Shown here: one piece after another, positions 48,980 to 60,337 of the stretch | Layout: each line of letters begins with the position of its first letter | Numbering within the stretch: the first letter of the stretch is position 1 | Assembly (NCBI GenBank): GCA_945643635.1 | Contig: CALZFC010000131.1 | Span: 372,001-436,000, forward strand | Direction of reading: 5' to 3' | Length of the DNA: 64,000 nt | Source of the DNA: Allodiplogaster sudhausi | Taxonomy: Eukaryota; Nematoda; Chromadorea; Rhabditida; Diplogasteridae | Program-made: the position numbers and the translations under genes | Notes under the pieces: generated by a model | Told to the model about the DNA's origin: nothing | The model's input: only the letters and a program-made list of their open reading frames with translations | The model's database searches: none

Positions 48980-49893
48980 AAGGAGACAGAGACGATGTTC
49001 AGTTGTTATCATATATTTATTCTTTATCTGCTTAGATAGAAAATGTGCTCCATGCTGTGATTACATATCTCTTATGGAATTTTATTTTGAACTCCTATTT
49101 CCTGTCAGATATGTGCATACATACATACATACGTTTAACCTATAGTGTTAGAGCATGTTTTTTTTTGCCATACATGAGACGAATAAAGTTGTTTTTAAGC
49201 GTTCATTGTCATTCGTTTATGCGATTTGATGCAACTTGAAGTCATGGATTATAAAAAGGGTATGGTTGGCGAGAGAAATAAATATATATATTTAGGCATT
49301 GAGACAGACAGATTAAAGTGGAATACCAACAGTTTTATGTAAAAACTTTAGCTTGTTCAACTTAAAACTTATATTAAATGACTACTCAAAAATAGTATTT
49401 TGATAGAGAGAAAGTAGAGTCCAAAATGCAAAATTTTTTCTCTAAATTGTGCTTATAAAAAATACATAAAATGTTGGATCTGAACCATTTGTGGAATATG
49501 TTAAATTTTATGTTGAATTAAAATAACCGGCATCTACATACATATATATGTATATACATACATACATACATTTGTTGCTCTCGCTCTTCTCTCCGCGAGA
49601 AGAGAAGAGCGAGAGGAGAGTCATCTGGAATGAAACATACAAGGAACGCGTATGAATCATTTGCATTTCTTTTTGTTTGTTTTGTTTCTCGGCGATACTA
49701 TGCAACACTGAAGTAGTGATTACATATTCAAGACCTACGCTTTGCCGGCAGCCAAGGCTCCACGATGCCACCCCAAGAAGCAGGAAAAGGTAAGAAATAT
49801 TTGCCTACATTTTTGGCGGCTCCATGTATAGATAATTCCATCTTGAGTCGTCGAATGAGGTGAGAAAGCTCACAAAAGAATTCGAAGCGTTAA
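48980..49893. other. Collagen 3' region and intergenic DNA
   Basis: 3' flank of the collagen gene, (TACA)n microsatellite at 49115-49130 and 49550-49570, and a GA/TC hairpin at about 49578-49614. A possible short exon at 49764-49789 (MPPQEAGK, then gtaaga) may belong to the endonuclease gene, but it cannot be joined in frame. Confidence 0.4.
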
Positions 49894-51374
49894 CAACGGG
49901 TCGGCGAAATCGGCGACATCCGCTGCGCCCTCCTCAATGCACAAAGCATGCTTAAGGATAGGTGCTATCACGAAAAACAAGCATTTATCTAAACAAGCAT
50001 TTAGCTATAAAGAAGCAACGCTTTTTCTCTTCCATACAATTCTTTCATCCTCATCTCACACTTTGTACCCTTTTCTCTTTCTATACCTTTTAAGCCCTTT
50101 TGGCGTTACAAATTCTTTGTATAGATATTTACTATAGCGACCGCCGTGAAGTGAAACTGGCAGCTCTCGCGAACCTCGCGAAAACACACGAAGTTATCAT
50201 CATGACGGAGACATGGCTCAAGGTTCTTTTTTTTTTAATTTATTCAATGAAACATGGATTGCTGGCTGTGAATTATTGATCCATTATTGCCTACCAAATC
50301 TTAGCGAGACAATTGCTTAGCCGGACAGCGACACCTCAGAACTTAGCGCAGCTCTTTCCGGCTTTAAAATTATCCGGTGTGATCGTCCGGAAGACCATCA
50401 GAAAGAAAAGGGTGGCGGAGTTGCAATCGCTGTCAAGGTTTAATCGAACTTTCTTTTGGTCTTGCACTCAGTATATAATATCTCTATCCTTGAGTTCAAC
50501 TGCCGTTTTAAGTTCCTTTTAGGCCGCATTTTCCGTTTCAGGAACAACACGTCACATACTTGAGGTTCCGCTTCTCCAGGGAAACCTCGCTTCCTTATGA
50601 GCTCATTGGGTTGACGCTTATAAAGAGAGGTATGCAAGCCAAGTTGCTCGCAATCTACAGAGCTTCGCCCTCGTGTCAGTTGTGGGAAGTGCATAAAGTG
50701 GCATAAAATGAGAACCACATTGAGAGGGATCGAGAAGAAGAAGGAAAGAAGAGAGAGCTAACATGTATTTATTTATAGCCACTAACGAAACCCTCCATTC
50801 TTTGGAGCTCATGGATGAGCCGATTATGGAAGCCTACAAGGAATTTCTCGGCCACCACCCCGAACTGCCAATTCTCTGGGCCGGCGACTTCAACCTGAGT
50901 GGCCTCTACTTTGATAATGGAGCGGCAAAGTTCAGACCCAACCGCATTCGTTCTGTCATTTTTGAGCCATTCGTCACGGTTAGAGAGTGAACACGGCCCA
51001 CGCTCGTGCTGTTTTGAAGACAATAATATTCTTTAGCTCTGTTGTGTAGAAGGTGCCACTAACGAACAACATATAACTCATTGATTTGTTCAACAGAATG
51101 GTGAGCTGAAGCATGCGGTCACCCGCGCTACCTTTCGCAACCCGCGCAACCCAGCCAACCCAACCCATCTGGACCTCGTCATGCACAGCAAGCCGGGTGG
51201 TGTGCATACAGTCGAGGTTAGTTGATTATTGTCTGAGTGCAAGGAATTTGTTTGAAAATCTTGTTTGTCAGAGATTGCCAAGGTCTCTATTTCTTTTCTT
51301 CCATCTTGCAGTACAGCGACAACAACGTCTTCTCGGATCACTCGGTCGTCCACTTTACAATTGTGCCGCAGTAG
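49894..51374 (+). CDS. Spliced LINE-type endonuclease (EEP family) domain protein
   Basis: An endonuclease/exonuclease/phosphatase fold like the apurinic-type endonuclease of non-LTR retrotransposons, here broken by introns and not followed by reverse transcriptase. Exons: up to 49961 (ALLNAQSMLKDR), 50138-50222, 50321-50437, 50542-50674, 50779-50978, 51097-51216 and 51312-51374 (stop TAG). All joins from 49961 on are in phase with GT/AG borders. Metal and active-site motifs are present: Asn in LLNAQS, Glu in MTETWLK, GDFNL, HLDLVMHS and SDHSVVHF. Length after the first exon is about 243 residues. The first exon is unresolved: its frame meets TAA at 49891 and no AG acceptor lies between that stop and the motif, so the intact start may be MLKDR (49948), without the Asn, or the copy is damaged. 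Confidence 0.7.
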
Positions 51375-52793
51375 AAGGTAAAGATGAACTGCGAAAAATA
51401 AACGCCGATTAACTCGAACCAATATCCATGTCCTCTTGCGAACACGATTGCAGACGCGCCATTAGTGTAATGACAACGATAAAAAATTTACGTTAAGCAT
51501 TTATCGCGTATTCACTGTGAAGAAAGCGGATCTATTTACAGATGGTCTCTATATCCAACATGTGCAATAGAAAAACATGGATGTGTGGGACACTTGAATA
51601 GAGTCACGAAAGATAGATTGAAGAATGATATTTCAACACGAATGAGCTTGAATGATATATCACTATCACATAGTTGCTAGCGATAAAGGCTTCTCTCCCT
51701 TGCCTGCTGTTACTGATATGTTGGATAACTGGCGCTACGAGCTGGATCTCGGGCATCTCGCAGTGCACGTCAGCATGGGGTGGAGATCGAGAGCAAAATG
51801 ACATACAAGAATCATTCTAAAATGCAAAAATAGATAGATGAAATATGTACAAACAAATGAGTGTGCAATGTAATTATTTAAAAAAAAAACAAATCATCAA
51901 ATTACGATTCGTTTCCGTCGCTCACATAAATAAATAAATACAACTACAACTAGCAATGAGCGCTGTATATCTCAGATTGACAATTATGTAACTGCTTTTA
52001 AACGACGTATTTAACTTGTCTCACGAGTCCGTAGTAGAGAGATCATGTGTAGAGGAAAGCAGAGAAAATCGACAATCGACAACAGGTGGAAATGCCTCAG
52101 GAAAGATCCTTATATACGTTTTTCTACACTTTAAATTTTACTTTTCAACTTTTACACGTGCAGCGAATTAACTTGGAAAAACAGAGCAAAAATCGAAGTT
52201 AAACAAATACATATTTCGATACAAGACAAAAATCGGAGAAAAAAAATTAATTAATTGTGAAAGTTATAATTATCGAAATCGATTCATTTATTTAGAACTA
52301 TGAACTTTGCAAATATAAAAGTTTGGAACTTTGATCTTTGTTCTGCGTTCTTGAGAATGAACAAAGAGTCTAGCTGATCAATTCACTTGACCATATCGGA
52401 AATGTAAAATTTCTGGATCGGATACTCATCCAAGACTAACCATAAACTGAAAGTGAGTCATTCAACTATATTTGTTTTAATTGTAATGGCAGAATAGAGC
52501 AATTATAACCAAATGAATTGGTACAATAAAAAGTCATCATCCAAGGTCGCAAGGAATTCAAGATTGGTTGTGTATTCAGGAATTGATTCGTACTTTGAGA
52601 ACTCCCAACTTTCAAGCACCTAATCAAAACTACTCAAATGGCAAGAGTCGAGGATTCAGATCATATTCCAATTCTTCTGTTTCTCATCGAAGAATAACAT
52701 TCTTAAGAGTCACAGGTTTAGAGTTAGCATTTGCTGAACACGCAAAGCTTGTAGTTTCTTTACTCCTTCGATGTGGTGGAATGGGGATGATCT
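51375..52793. other. Intergenic between endonuclease and MSP genes
   Basis: AT-rich single-copy-looking sequence with an A run near 51880. I see no gene, RNA or repeat of note. Confidence 0.4.
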
Positions 52794-53334
52794 TCAGGGA
52801 TTGTACTCGATGGGGAGGTTCTTGCGGCGGACCATGCCGTCGCCCTGGAACCACTCGCGGCGGAACTGCTTGGCGGCACCATCCGGAGTGTTGGTCCACT
52901 CGATGGTGATGCGGTCGTTGTTGGTGTCCTCCTGGAAATAATTTTATGTTATTTTATTTTGAATATATTTTTACGTTTACTTTTCGGACTAAACCATACC
53001 TGTCCGTAGGCGAAGGCGTCGCAGGAGACAGCAACGAGGACGGGCTCCTTGGGGTCGAGGACGCCGCTGGCCGGGTCGACACCGAGACGCTTCATGTTCG
53101 TGGTCTTGAAGGCCCAGCCGATGCGGCGCGCAGAGGTGTTAACCACCTGAAAATTAGAAACAATTAGCTACAATTATGCCTTATAGGGAATGCATAATTT
53201 TGATTATAGTGGTGGGGAAGCTGAAGAAGTAAAATCTTGATGTGGTAGGTGTGCTTGTCGTCGTAGGGTGCGTTGAAGACGACCTTGGCGTTGGGCTGAG
53301 TGACGATGTCACCAGGAGGAACGGATTGAGCCAT
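52794..53334 (-). CDS. msp: Major sperm protein (copy with altered splice donor)
   Basis: MSP is the cytoskeletal and signalling protein of amoeboid nematode sperm. Exons on the minus strand: 53236-53334 (33 codons, [17 protein letters not shown]..), 53000-53146 (49 codons) and 52794-52931 (45 codons and stop), 127 residues, the usual MSP length. The sequence matches the neighbouring plus-strand copy at the protein level, with the family motifs [15 protein letters not shown] and [11 protein letters not shown]. The intron after exon 1 begins AT where the other copy has GT (ATCAAG/attttac against ATCAAG/gttttt). Reading through would meet a stop. The gene may therefore be inactive, or spliced at a non-canonical site. 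It is divergently oriented from the second copy. Confidence 0.88.
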
Positions 53335-53412
53335 GGCTTGGAGGAGAAGTGGACACGAGAAGAGAGCAGCGAAGCACAGTTGACGACTGATGGAAATGGC
53401 TCTGAAAACCGA

Positions 53413-53420
53413 CTTTTATA
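53413..53420 (-). promoter_or_regulatory. TATA box of the minus-strand MSP gene
   Basis: TATAAAAG on the minus strand, about 80 bp upstream of the ATG at 53334, matching the placement in the divergent partner. Confidence 0.55.
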
Positions 53421-53711
53421 GGAGTGTTTCTGCTTGAAATTTTGCATTTTCGCTAAAGCCGTGAAATTTTAATTTTAGCTAATGCGCAAAAATATGCAAA
53501 ATTATCAAGAACAAAGAACAAATTTTCAAAAACATTTCTGCGAAAGTCACAAACTCGATGACAAAATTAATTTTGAAATATAAATAGTATATTGAACTTA
53601 GCGTTAAAAATTTTAAACTTTGATCTTGTTCAGTATTTTTTTCAGAAATAATTTGGTTAATAAATTTGCTGCATTTTAGCGTAAATCTAAAATTTCTGGC
53701 AGCGAAATTCG

Positions 53712-53719
53712 TATAAAAG
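53712..53719 (+). promoter_or_regulatory. TATA box of the plus-strand MSP gene
   Basis: TATAAAAG, about 80 bp upstream of the ATG at 53798. The leader up to the ATG (CGACTGTGCTTCTCTGCTC..CCAAGCC) resembles the leader of the minus-strand copy. Confidence 0.55.
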
Positions 53720-53797
53720 GGTGCTTTCAGAAGCATTTTTATCAGTCCTCGACTGTGCTTCTCTGCTCTTCTTTCCTCTCCATTTCTCCTCCAAGCC

Positions 53798-54483
53798 ATG
53801 GCTCAGTCCGTTCCTCCTGGCGACATCGTCACTCAGCCCAACGCCAAGGTCGTCTTCAACGCGCCCTACGACGACAAGCACACCTACCACATCAAGGTTT
53901 TTCTTCTTCAGCTTTCTTCTTCTCCCATCTCTTCAATTTGGCGTCTCCGTTCTTTACTTACATTCTCTCTTGTTTAGCCGCCACGCCTTTTCTGATTAAT
54001 TTTTAAAAATTCTAAACTGCAATAGGAATAACCACGGAAATATTAATTTGTTTCTAATTTTCAGGTGGTCAATACCTCTGCGCGCCGCATCGGCTGGGCC
54101 TTCAAGACCACGAACATGAAGCGTCTCGGTGTCGACCCGGCCAGCGGCGTCCTCGACCCCAAGGAGCCCGTCCTCGTTGCTGTCTCCTGCGATGCCTTCG
54201 CCTACGGCCAGGTAGAAATGGATGAAAGAAAAGTAAAAATGCTTTGTGTGGGATCTGAAGTAAACCCTTCCTCACGCTCTCTGACCGAATAAAATTCCCA
54301 TCTAAATTATTTTAATAATTAAATTTAAAATAAATGATTTTCCAGGAGGACACCAACAACGACCGCATCACCATTGAGTGGACCAACACCCCGGACGGCG
54401 CCGCCAAGCAGTTCCGCCGCGAGTGGTTCCAGGGCGACGGCATGGTCCGCCGCAAGAACCTCCCCATCGAGTACAACCCTTGA
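53798..54483 (+). CDS. msp: Major sperm protein
   Basis: Exons 53798-53896, 54065-54211 and 54346-54483 give 127 residues with canonical GT/AG introns in phase 0. The MSP immunoglobulin-like fold motifs are all present: [49 protein letters not shown] and [16 protein letters not shown]. It is the intact partner of the divergent copy 463 bp away. Codon use is strongly biased to C-ending codons, as for a highly expressed gene. MSP is expected in spermatocytes and sperm. Confidence 0.96.
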
Positions 54484-55539
54484 GAGTGCCATTTCCCTTC
54501 TCTCTCCCTCCTTTACCAAATCTAACCAACTCTACGTTCTGTGATAAACCATTCGAATGAAAATTGTTTGTTGAAACTACTCCCAGAGTCAACCTTATGT
54601 CGAGCGGCTGTAAAAATCATATATTCCTCTGCTGGTATTTATTATTTTCTCCTCATGTGAGAATCGAAAAAGATTATCTAGATGTGACGTTGAGAAGAAT
54701 GCCTAATTATAAAGGCTGATTAAAATACTGTAAGAGATTTAAATACTTTCTCTTGCCCTCGTTTCTTGGGCCGACATCATGCAGAGTACATGTGAACAAA
54801 AGTTACAGAGAGATGAAGAAGGGTTTCCGATGGTGATCAAAACATGTAGAATATGCATACTACCTAGATATCTAATTAGTAATGATAGCTTTAATGTTTT
54901 CTAACAATAAGCAGCTGGAACCATTGCTGAAACTTTGCTGACCTTCCGAGCTAAAAGGCGGATTTCCAGTAGTCATTGTGGTCGTAGGACGTATAGTAGT
55001 GTGCCCGAATCATTCGTGTGAACGGCTTCAAGCACGCCATCTGCATTGAGGGTTATAGTCACAGAGATTTCCTGACATCATTTTCACATTTTTCTTTAAT
55101 ACGAATCTCTTCCACCATTCGCTACATTTTTAAAGGGAAGAAGAAAGTTGTGCGCAGCGGAAGAAGTGGAATTTGAGAAAAGAGAGTGAGAGAGAGAAAG
55201 ACAAAGAGAGAGAAATAGCTAGAGATAGAGAGAGAGAGCGAAATGACAACGTGACATCTTGATGTGTAGCGTTGTCGGGGCCGGACACTGGTGCACATTC
55301 AGTCTCATTTCTATATCGAAATAAGGCCAGCCGAGCCAAGAGAGAATTTCCCAGGCAGGAAAAGACAATTAAATATGCATACGTTGATTTATGATCAGAG
55401 ATAGTGAGACTGAAGGCTGGTAAGCAAAAGACAAACAAAGCTACATAATTTTTCCTCTTCTCCTTACCATTAACAATAAGAGGTTTTTTAGTTCACTATT
55501 TGAATGATGAAAACCATTTCTGATATTCTTGTGCTAGGT
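54484..55539. other. Intergenic 3' of MSP
   Basis: AT-rich with a GA tract at about 55180-55240. No gene is seen. Confidence 0.4.
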
Positions 55540-55900
55540 GCACAGCGGTCTCTGACTCTGAGTACCCCGTGTCCTCATTGAAACCGTGCAGGTGAGATGT
55601 CATTTGAGGAGACCACGCAGGTCTTAGCGAACACCGCGTCCCTCTCGAAAGTATTGGCCTAGGCGACTACAGAAGAGTGCTACGGCAAAAGATGACGGCT
55701 TAGAAAGAGACAGTGACGATATTAGTTTGTTTATTTATTTGTACATTTGTTTTCAAAAATTTACTCAATTTCGCTCCATTTCTCACTCTTATGTGTGTGC
55801 CACAACTTGATAGATACGTTTAGCCAATAGTGATAGAGCAGGTTTTTTTTTGCCATTCATGAGACGTATAAAAGTTTTTTGTGTGTATATATGTTCTCTG
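55540..55900 (+). pseudogene. Decayed 3' fragment of the collagen gene
   Basis: Matches the collagen C-terminal codons and 3' flank (about 48835-49190): CCGTGTCCTCATTGAAACCG, TGTCATTTGAGGAG, GGCGACTACAGAA, GGCTTAGAAAGAGACAG, and the downstream CATGAGACGTATAAA. The frame is broken and no upstream Gly-X-Y sequence is present. Confidence 0.8.
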
Positions 55901-57187
55901 CTATTCGTTTATGTATATGGCTGATTGCAACTTGAAGAGATGGGAAGTAGTTGGGAGAAGGAAAAAGGTACGATTGGGTAGACAGAACGATAGAGAGAGA
56001 GAGGGAAGAGAGGTCTTGCTCTATTATACATATCCTGGACACACAGAAAAAATATTCGTGCTATATCACGAAAGGACGTACGAATATATTATTGTGATTT
56101 GCTTAACACTAAACTATTCGTGAATACCGCAGGGAGAATTAGTGTCTCCAAAGGAAGTATTCGTAGAATGTCGCCGCGGGCAGCCGGATCCCCAGGCGCA
56201 ATAACTTTTTGCCATTTTTTGCACAGTTTAAAGCTGTTTATCTGAATTTTTTCGAAATTTTTCTTGATATCTGTCTAGCAGACAGTCTGCTACATCCTCT
56301 CTGTCATTTTCGTGCCAAGTCTGCTCCTCTTTCGTCCGTTATAATTAGTTTAACACCCATTGATGCTACTTTTCGCATCCAATTGATGAAAGTTGCTATT
56401 TCACTCTCTCACCCTCTTTCTCTCTCTCTCTATCTCTCCCTCTCTCTCTCTCTCTCTCTCATCGCTGCCCACCATCCTGCAGATCAGGTAAGCTAATTAT
56501 CTTACCTTTGCGAATGGCATCTTTTACTGGGTTTTCGAACGTTTAGTAAACAAAATGGCAGTGAAATAGAATAAAATGCCAATAAAGTTCGCAAAAGTCG
56601 GTAATTTAGCTAACCTGTGATCCGTTGCGATGTTGGGAGTCGTCGTCGTTGCTTGTACCTGAGGGTAGACAGAGAGAGAGAGATAGGAAGACATTTTGCT
56701 CCTGACCGGACCCGAACCACCACCCCCCGCGCGCAATTTTCCCACGTTAGCCACCAGGCCACCAACCCACCTATGAACAATTCCGCATTGGATAACCTAG
56801 TGATAGGGGGGGGGGAATATGTTATATGTATGCGCAGCGATTTGCTTCATTCATCTCATGTCTCTCTCTCATCTCACTTTCACGCTCTCACCTCTCTTTC
56901 TCTCAACTCTCTCCTTCTCCCTCTTTGAATCTCTATTAATGGACTGCTAATTGTATGTTGTTTGAAATGTGTGAGAAGGGCAATTTGCATAGCAAAAGTT
57001 TCTAAATTAGTGTTAATGAACGAAATGCTTGTTTGAGCCAATCTGCAATTACAAGAAGCTCTGTACATACATTGCGAGTATAAATGCACCCCCTTGTCTT
57101 GCTCGCTGCGGAGAGAAAGGCAGAGAGACACAGAGAGAGGGAGAGAGAGAGACAGACATACAGACAGACAGACTGAACAACAGACGA

Positions 57188-57274
<87 letters not shown>

Positions 57275-57277
57275 GTC

Positions 57278-57332
<55 letters not shown>

Positions 57333-59281
57333 GAGAAGACACAGAGAGAGAGAGAGGGAGGAAGAGAGAAAGAGGGAGAGAGAGAAAGAAAAAGAGAGAC
57401 AACGAACGATAGAAAGAAAATGGGAACGAGAAAAAGCGACTTTTCGTCAATTTTAATAAAGGCGTTCACACGCTAATATGTATGTATGTATGGTTTACGC
57501 ATCGCACTCTCCTTCTCTCATCTCTTTCTTTAAAAGAAAATGCCATTATTTCTTAAGGATTCGGTTCTTTTAATTTTGCATTTCTTTAAAAAAGCTGTTT
57601 TGAGAGAAACAAGACATTGAGAGAGAAAGAGAGAGAGAGAGGGAAAGAGAAAAATTTTCTCTACCCCATTTTCTCACTCTCTTTTTCCTCAGGCAATGAG
57701 TCTCTCTCTCTCTCTCTCTCTCTTTAACTCTCTCAGGGGCGGGGGGTGCGTGGAGCTGTATGGCTTAATGCTCGGAATACAAGCTACACAAGTCATACGT
57801 ACATCAATCGATAGCTTTCGCGAAGGCGAACAACTTTCCGATACATTTCTTTTTGGTTTAACGATTTTTTTCTCTTGTTTTACGTTGTCAAAATATTTAA
57901 GCCTCTCTTTCGGCTTTACAGTCAGAAGGCACTTTTTGGGGACATTTTTATTTGCATAGAGCGTAAAAAGATCTCTTAATCGGAGTTTCATTCTATAGAA
58001 TTACTTCAGGCATTTACCAGTAATGAATTTTTAAATGTAATTTTGACCTGTTTGTTGTGCTACGTACTACGAATACTTCCTTTGGGCGCAAACGTCCGCG
58101 CTCGAAAAGCAAGATTCTACGAATATTTACTTAGCCCTTTCGGCAGAGCACGACTTTTACGAATATTTTTTCTGTGTAGAGGGCAGCCGGCTTCGGCTGG
58201 CCGTGTCCTCATCAGATATGGCACGGAGTCTCGGAGGCATGCGAAACGTCATCTTTAGACCTTGCTTTCATTCTCGCACTTTTTAAAGTAGCCAAAAAGT
58301 AGACGTTGAATTCGCGCCCTTTCCATGACACGCAGGAGAGCATGCATGCGATTCGGGAATCCTGTCACAAAGTTGTGTTCAGGTGATACCGGCGGTCCGA
58401 CTGCTTGCCGGTGACAAGGCCGGCACCCTTGAAACGCAGCGCCAGTCGATCTCGAGAATGCCACGAATACAAAAAAAATTCTTACAAGAACCATTAAAAA
58501 AGACCATTAAAAATATAAAAAATTGCAAGCAAAAATGTGATTGTTTATGCACAAAAATGGAAAAATCTTTTTTTTATTGTATTCCACTACTATAAGCATT
58601 TCAGATTTTAGTCAGATTTTGTTTTTATATAGAAAAATAAATCGAGCTGCCTTCTTCAAATACGAAATAAAAACTCAGCATGTTCTTATTGCATATTGCC
58701 CGCTTCCGCGTAGATTCGCTTTCCTTGCTCGTATACTGTAATGCGTGCGCTCTCATTGACGCCCATTCTCTCCCTCGCTTTCTTTTACGTATTCGTCCTG
58801 AATTTCTCAGCGCATTCCCTTTTCATCCTACATTCTCCTAGTCCTTGCAAGGTTTCTTATCACTCTCCATCACTCTCGCCTTTTCATTCATGTTCCTCGA
58901 TGATTCTTTCAACATCGTGGTAAGTCGTGTAGAGGCCTTCGAGCGTTGACGTCTCTTCTGATCTCTGCTTCCTTTTAAGGTTGTAAGTCTCTTTCTTTTT
59001 TCTTTCTCCCTCTTTTCCTTCTGTTAAGTAGATAATATATTTACATATATTTGACTAAACATTTGAGTATTCGACTACGGGAGTCTCGTCGATTCTCACA
59101 TAGGTATACAAGGTGGACTCATTGTCACTTCTCCCCTTGGCTTCATTGTGATTTAATCACTTCCTTCCTTCTCTCCAATCGCAAGCGGATGTCCCTCTTT
59201 CTTCCTTCTCTCCAATCGCAAGCGGATGTCCCTCAACCCATACGCACAACACATTCCAGTACTCTTCGTCTCCCCGTTTGC
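55901..59281. other. Intergenic with microsatellites
   Basis: TC tract 56405-56460, GA tract near 57120-57160, a (GACA)n array 57160-57330, GA 57340-57400, TC 57698-57725, and a 38-bp direct duplication at about 59161-59235 (CTCCAATCGCAAGCGGATGT). Two related ~140-bp blocks in opposite orientation lie at about 56040-56185 and 58055-58195. No gene is supported. Confidence 0.5.
57160..57332. repeat. (GACA)n microsatellite
   Basis: About 40 nearly uninterrupted copies of the tetranucleotide, with one GACAGTCA break near 57274. Confidence 0.95.
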
Positions 59282-60266
59282 TTAAGAGAGCATGTCCTTA
59301 AGCTTCGAGCGCAGCCTGCCCCGGGAAAATTGTTTTCGAATTAATTAACAAAAATCATTTTTCTTATACAACTCGACCCGCTCTATTTAATGAGACTAAT
59401 TTCATCATCATCCGATTTTTTCCCTTCGGGATACACTACCGTAACCCTGAAAATTAATTGAACCATAAATCCGTTCAAAATCTGTTTTGAGAAACGATTT
59501 ACATATCATTCAATAGCATTTCGAAAGCTCTTCAAATTTCATCTAGGAACATGTTTTACCAAAATATTATTTTGGCCGAGAAAATTGGCGTTAAATTATT
59601 TTAAGGGTCGACACGCCACTTTCTGCTCATTTCTACACTCTGGAACCTAGATAGAAAGAAAGAGCGTGAAATTTGCTATCAATTAATCACCATTCAAGAA
59701 AAATATGAGCGTACCAATTTTTTCTATGAGGTGAGCAATGCGCGCGAGTCGGTCAAAATGGCACATTTTTGGCCGCCGAGGCACCGTGCAAGCACATTCA
59801 TCGATCCATGTTAATATTACAAAATCGTTAGCATATCATCTAAGAGCTCTCACAGAGATCTTCAAATGCTACATACATACTTTTATTGAAATATTTATAT
59901 TTCTATGGAAAATTTCGTTCTGTACTTTTAGAACGCTTAAAAAACTACTTTGCAAACATTCCAGCATTTCAAAACATGCATCATTAGAAAGAGCTTGAAA
60001 TTTGCTTCAAGATAGACCCCTTTCAATAAACTTTCAAGCCTATAATGTTTTGTTATAAGTGATAAGAATTGGGCATCAGCTTACCAGGGAATGGTAAGAA
60101 ACCCTGGAAACCAAAATTAATAGTTTTTGGTCCATCGTTAAAGGAGGTCATAAAAAGATGCGGAATCGAAAAATAAACAGCTGAATCGATATACAAAAAA
60201 AGTTAAAACCCTTTAAAGTTTCATGAAATAGCGATGTTAAAAACTGTTTTATGATTTTTAACAAAG

Positions 60267-60337
60267 AGTTGTGGCCTAGTGGATAGTGAGCTGGGCTGAA
60301 AATGTTTGGGCGCGAGTTCGATACGCCTGGTACAACT
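60267..60337 (+). other. tRNA-like sequence in left arm
   Basis: 71 nt with a 7-bp acceptor stem (AGTTGTG with TACAACT), an A-box-like GTGGCCTAGTGGATAGTGA and a B-box-like GAGTTCGATAC. The D, anticodon and T stems are poor, so a functional tRNA is unlikely. The element may derive from, or use, a tRNA-type promoter. Confidence 0.5.

Noticed and set aside
54325..54519. Frames on the strand opposite the third MSP exon
   Set aside because: Antisense shadows of the GC-rich MSP coding sequence.
57002..57469. Frames made of repeated SVCLSVCL or TDRQTDRQ
   Set aside because: Products of the (GACA)n array; open in several frames because the 4-bp unit lacks stops.
60267..60337. A functional tRNA gene
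   Set aside because: The acceptor stem and box motifs are present, but D, anticodon and T stems do not pair well in either arm; listed only as tRNA-like.
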